Assembly (NCBI RefSeq): GCF_040702505.1
Contig: NZ_JBFBLC010000001.1
Location: 310,001 to 374,000 of the forward strand
Source of the DNA: Terrabacter sp040702505
GTDB taxonomy: Bacteria > Actinomycetota > Actinomycetes > Actinomycetales > Dermatophilaceae
Direction of reading: 5' to 3'
DNA length: 64,000 nt
Below are positions 61,223 through 64,000 of this stretch, piece after piece (position 1 is the first letter of the stretch; the number at the start of each line of letters is the position of its first letter). A program made the position numbers and the translations under genes. The notes beneath the pieces are model-generated. The model did not search any database, had not been told where the DNA came from, and saw only the letters and a program-made list of their open reading frames with translations.

Positions 61223-62707
61223 TCAGTCGTCGGCGAGGGTGCGCTCGAAGAGGGAGTGGATCGCCTCGGGCAGGTGCGGTTCCTGGATCGTGATGTCACA
61301 ACCCATCTCGTCGCAGACGACCGAGTAGACGTACGCGTCGGGGTGGGTGCGCTCGGTCGACGCCGCGATGCGCTGGAGCGTCGGGGCCGCAAGCAGGTGC
61401 TGCCAGTCCTTCGCATCGCGCTCCGGCAGCTCGCCGATGGCGACTCGCCGCTCACGCACCAGGCCGGCGAAGCCACCGGACCGCCGCAGCACCACCTGGG
61501 TGTCGGCGTTGGGAGCGCTGCCGCCCTGGTCGGCCGGCGAGCCGGCTGCCGCGGCACCACCCGACTGCGACGCGCTGCCGCCGGCACCTGCGGCGAGCAC
61601 CCCGACCTGCTCCCAGGCGTTCCGCACCGCCGACTGCTCCTTCGACCCCGCACCGTGCAGGCGTCCGGCGGCGTCCACCGTGAGGCCTGCGAAGGTCGCG
61701 AAGTCGCAGTCCGCCTTGATCCCGTCACCCGACACGACGGCATACCAGATGGCCCCGGCGCCTTCCCAGGCGTTGCCGCCGATGGCCACCGCAGCGAGCA
61801 CGAAGGCGCGGTTGGGGATGCCCGAGTTGATGTGGACGCCGCCGTTGTCGTCGGAGGTGTCGACGTAGTGCGCCATGTCGGCCGGCTGCGGGTCCTTGCC
61901 GAGCCGCGGGTCGTCGTAGGCGGTGCCGGGGTTGCGCATGTCGCGCAGCGCCCGCCCCTTCACCGACGGCGCGAGCAGGTCGGCGCCGACCAGCCAGTCG
62001 GCCTCGGCGGCGCTCTGGCCGAGGTGCTTCTGCTTGACGAGCACCCCGAACACGTCGGAGATCGACTCGTTGAGGGCGCCCGACTGCCCCTGGTAGAGCA
62101 GCCCGGCCGTGTGCTCGGTGACGCCGTGGGCCAGCTCGTGGCCGATGACGTCGAGGCTCTTGGTGAACCGCTCGAAGATGACCCCGTCGCCGTCGCCGAA
62201 GACCATCTGCGAGCCGTCCCAGAAGGCGTTGTCGTAGTTCTGGCCGTAGTGGACGGTGGCCAGCAACGGCATGCCCTTGCCGTCGAGCGAGTCACGGGAG
62301 TATGCCGTCCACCACAGCTCCCAGGTCGCGCCGAGCCCGTCGTAGGCCTCGTCGGCCGCCGGATCGCCGGTGGCGGGCTGGCCCTCGGCGCGCACCTGTG
62401 TGCCGGGCGTGGTCTGCGTGCCATGGGTGTCGTAGATCGTGCGCTTCGGGCCGGTGCCCTGAGCCTCCTCCGGCGCGGCGACGCCCGCGGGCCGGGGCAC
62501 CTGTCGCGTCGTGGCCCGAGCCGTGGGGGTGCGCCGGGCGCTGCGGAGCCGCTCGTCGTGGCGCAACGCGTCACGCGCTTGGGCCGCGAGGGCCGGCTCG
62601 TCGCTCGAGGCCAGCGCCTCGAGGACGTAGGGCGGCACGATCGCACAGTGGCTCTCGTGCGTCGGCAGGGCTGCGGGTCCAGGGGTCGAGGTCCGGTGCG
62701 AGGTCAT
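61223..62707 (-). CDS. M4 metallopeptidase with C-terminal emfourin-like domain
   Basis: A 494-residue protein from ATG 62707. It has no signal peptide, and the short N-terminal part (about 1-100) resembles a protealysin-type propeptide. The catalytic domain has H190ELAH with the flanking HGVTEHTAGL, and NESISDVFG with the third zinc ligand Glu. Residues about 405-494, from VVLRRSGGFAGLVRERRVAI on, look like emfourin, the small inhibitor normally encoded next to protealysin. A Ser/Ala/Gly linker joins the two. It lies inside a block inserted between dciA and gyrB. Confidence 0.85.
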   Translation of the reverse strand: MTSHRTSTPGPAALPTHESHCAIVPPYVLEALASSDEPALAAQARDALRHDERLRSARRTPTARATTRQVPRPAGVAAPEEAQGTGPKRTIYDTHGTQTTPGTQVRAEGQPATGDPAADEAYDGLGATWELWWTAYSRDSLDGKGMPLLATVHYGQNYDNAFWDGSQMVFGDGDGVIFERFTKSLDVIGHELAHGVTEHTAGLLYQGQSGALNESISDVFGVLVKQKHLGQSAAEADWLVGADLLAPSVKGRALRDMRNPGTAYDDPRLGKDPQPADMAHYVDTSDDNGGVHINSGIPNRAFVLAAVAIGGNAWEGAGAIWYAVVSGDGIKADCDFATFAGLTVDAAGRLHGAGSKEQSAVRNAWEQVGVLAAGAGGSASQSGGAAAAGSPADQGGSAPNADTQVVLRRSGGFAGLVRERRVAIGELPERDAKDWQHLLAAPTLQRIAASTERTHPDAYVYSVVCDEMGCDITIQEPHLPEAIHSLFERTLADD

Positions 62708-62822
62708 GACGCCAGTGTGCGACCGGACACCGACACTCGCGCGCCGAGAGCTGCCGGCCTGAGCCCGTGGCTGCTGGCCCAGGGCGGGGTGGGCTGCCCA
62801 CGTCCGGAGGGCGCGCCTGCCC

Positions 62823-62831
62823 TGTGGACAA
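62823..62831 (-). promoter_or_regulatory. DnaA box TTGTCCACA (reverse)
   Basis: A perfect box on the minus strand in the gap between dciA and the M4 protease gene. The 11-base word TTTGTCCACAG is shared, inverted, with the box at 59167. Confidence 0.6.
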
Positions 62832-62910
62832 ACGACGGAAAGTGCCCACTCGACGTGGCTGGGGGTGGGAGTGGGGGTCCGTCGTGGGTGACGTGGGGTG
62901 TGGGTCGGGG

Positions 62911-63468
62911 TCAGCCGTAGGTGTCGCGGGGGCCGCGGGAGTCGGGGGAGCGACGGCCACCGCGGCTCCACGACGGCGCCCCGGGTCCGACGATCTTGAG
63001 CTCGCTGACCGCACCGGCGCCGATCTCCTCATCGATCCGGGCCAGCAGTGAGGAGGCGAGCAGCTTCATCTGCGTGGCCCAGGCCGTCGAGTCGGCACGC
63101 ACCGTGAGGATCCCGTCGACGAACGTCAGCGGCTCCACGTGTCCGGCGATGTCGGGTCCCACGATCTCGGGCCAGCGGCCCATCACCGACCCGACGGCGA
63201 CGTCGACCTTCCATCCTCGGTCGAGGAGCAGCCGGTCGAGCTGGTCGCCGAGCAGCGCGGGGTCGCGCCCGTCGCGCGCGGAGCCGGACAGCACCGGGGC
63301 GTGGCCGATGGGGCGGCGGCGCTTCTTCGGCTTCATCCCCGGCCGCAGGCCCTTCTCGGCGGCCGCGGCTCTCGCGCGGGCCAGTGCCGATGCGGCCGCG
63401 TCGGCGATGCGGGTGTCCTCGTCGCTCGGCTCGGGCACCTCCTCGGGATCGAAGCCCTCGTCAGCCAC
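62911..63468 (-). CDS. dciA: DciA/DUF721 family protein
   Basis: A 185-residue protein. Residues 70-165 match DUF721 (DRGWKVDVAVGSVMGRWPEI, then VDGILTVRADSTAWATQMKL). DciA helps load or activate the replicative helicase. The N-terminal 70 residues are charged and the tail is Arg/Gly-rich. The start is GTG 63468, overlapping the recF stop by 8 bases. Its usual neighbour gyrB is here displaced by about 4 kb. Confidence 0.88.
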   Translation of the reverse strand: MADEGFDPEEVPEPSDEDTRIADAAASALARARAAAAEKGLRPGMKPKKRRRPIGHAPVLSGSARDGRDPALLGDQLDRLLLDRGWKVDVAVGSVMGRWPEIVGPDIAGHVEPLTFVDGILTVRADSTAWATQMKLLASSLLARIDEEIGAGAVSELKIVGPGAPSWSRGGRRSPDSRGPRDTYG

Positions 63469-64000
63469 CGCTCACCTCCTCGTCCGCACCCGCCTCGACA
63501 CCGTCCGTGGTGTCCGGCCCGTCCGGCCCGCCGGGCCGGATATCCGAGCCGTGCTCGCCGGCGCCCTCCGCCTCCGGAGCACCGGAGCCGTCGGAGGTCT
63601 CGGAGTCCGTGGGTTCGGCCGCCGGTGAGCCGGCCAGGTGCACCTGGCCCAGCTCGACGGCATACGTCGTCCCGCTCTCGCGGAGCGTGTCGGGCACGTC
63701 GGCGCCCACGGCCGCCGTGATGAGCACCTGCTCGCAGTCGGCGACGAGCGTCGCGAGGCGCTCCCGGCGCCCCGAGTCGAGCTCGGCGAAGACGTCGTCG
63801 AGCACGAGCACCGGGTCATCGCCGAGGTCGCGTCGCAGGAGCCGGTATGCGGCGAGCTTGAGTCCCAGCGCGAAGCTCCACGACTCGCCGTGGCTGGCGT
63901 AGCCCTTGGCCGGCAGCTCGCCGAGCGAGAGGACGAGGTCGTCGCGGTGCGGCCCGACGAGCGAGACGCCACGCTCGATCTCGCTCGAGCGCAACTGCTC
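63461..64000 (-). CDS. recF: recombination/repair protein RecF, C-terminal part
   Basis: The last 179 or so codons of RecF; the gene continues off the right edge. The visible part has SLVGPHRDDLVLSLGELPAK, ASHGESWSFALGLKLA (signature region) and the Walker B with D-loop in VLVLDDVFAELDSGRRERL. A poorly conserved acidic tail of about 65 residues follows. RecF loads RecA at gaps. It fixes the expected place of dnaN and dnaA beyond the window. Confidence 0.92.
   Translation of the reverse strand, partial: EQLRSSEIERGVSLVGPHRDDLVLSLGELPAKGYASHGESWSFALGLKLAAYRLLRRDLGDDPVLVLDDVFAELDSGRRERLATLVADCEQVLITAAVGADVPDTLRESGTTYAVELGQVHLAGSPAAEPTDSETSDGSGAPEAEGAGEHGSDIRPGGPDGPDTTDGVEAGADEEVSGG

Overview
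The window is high-GC DNA (roughly 70% by eye) from an actinobacterium, most likely a member of the Micrococcales near Intrasporangiaceae. Three things support this: the conserved origin-proximal block recF-dciA-gyrB-gyrA-DUF3566-tRNA-Ile-DLW39-tRNA-Ala, the cell-wall/kinase block crgA-DUF881-trpG and fhaA-fhaB-pstP-rodA-pbpA-pknB, and frequent ATGA start/stop overlaps. recF runs off the right edge, so dnaN, dnaA and oriC should lie just beyond 64000. The left part of the window is then progressively further from the origin on one replichore.

Layout. 1-4710: start of an EVE-like gene, ketopantoate reductase, M50B peptidase, Lon-N protein, soluble Ser/Thr kinase and a DoxX protein. 4790-14858: lactate permease, a GntR/FCD regulator, and a six-gene operon for peptide uptake ending in a gamma-glutamyltransferase. 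GTATAC palindromes lie in front of both the permease and the operon. 15259-20314: DUF7144 membrane protein, then an arylsulfatase with an N-terminal DUF1269-like domain, DUF6325, SHOCT and a membrane protein. 20417-24827: DNA polymerase IV, then a lower-GC accessory patch (secreted protein, lipoprotein, cytosolic protein), a decayed GAF-ANTAR gene and tRNA-Leu(CAG). 24915-27147: MFS exporter and divergent MarR regulator. 27195-36524: ParA/MinD-like ATPase, then the FHA/PP2C/RodA/PbpA/PknB operon that controls peptidoglycan synthesis by phosphorylation. 36620-44120: trpG, DUF881, LuxR regulator, crgA, a cluster of DnaA boxes, P-loop ATPase, rhomboid protease, ppiA, an MT0933-type protein and a coiled-coil membrane protein. 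44163-46420: candidate small RNA, MarR regulator and ClC antiporter. 46648-52493: divergent pair of a diaminobutyrate aminotransferase and a Pls/PosA-type NRPS. 52498-64000: tRNAs, DLW-39, DUF3566, gyrA, gyrB, then a 4-kb insertion (sigma factor, membrane partner, M4 protease), dciA and recF.

Most notable: the aminotransferase/Pls pair looks like a compact pathway for a cationic homo-poly(amino acid), with 2,4-diaminobutyrate as the likely monomer. Other signals worth a second look are a parS-like site at the gyrB-gyrA junction, a DnaA-box cluster beside crgA far from oriC, a three-hairpin small-RNA candidate, an M4 protease fused to an emfourin-like inhibitor domain, a 25-bp palindrome in the gyrB leader, and a strongly over-represented word GGCATAC/GTATGCC. 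All positions, counts and family calls come from reading the sequence by eye. No database search or structure prediction was run.
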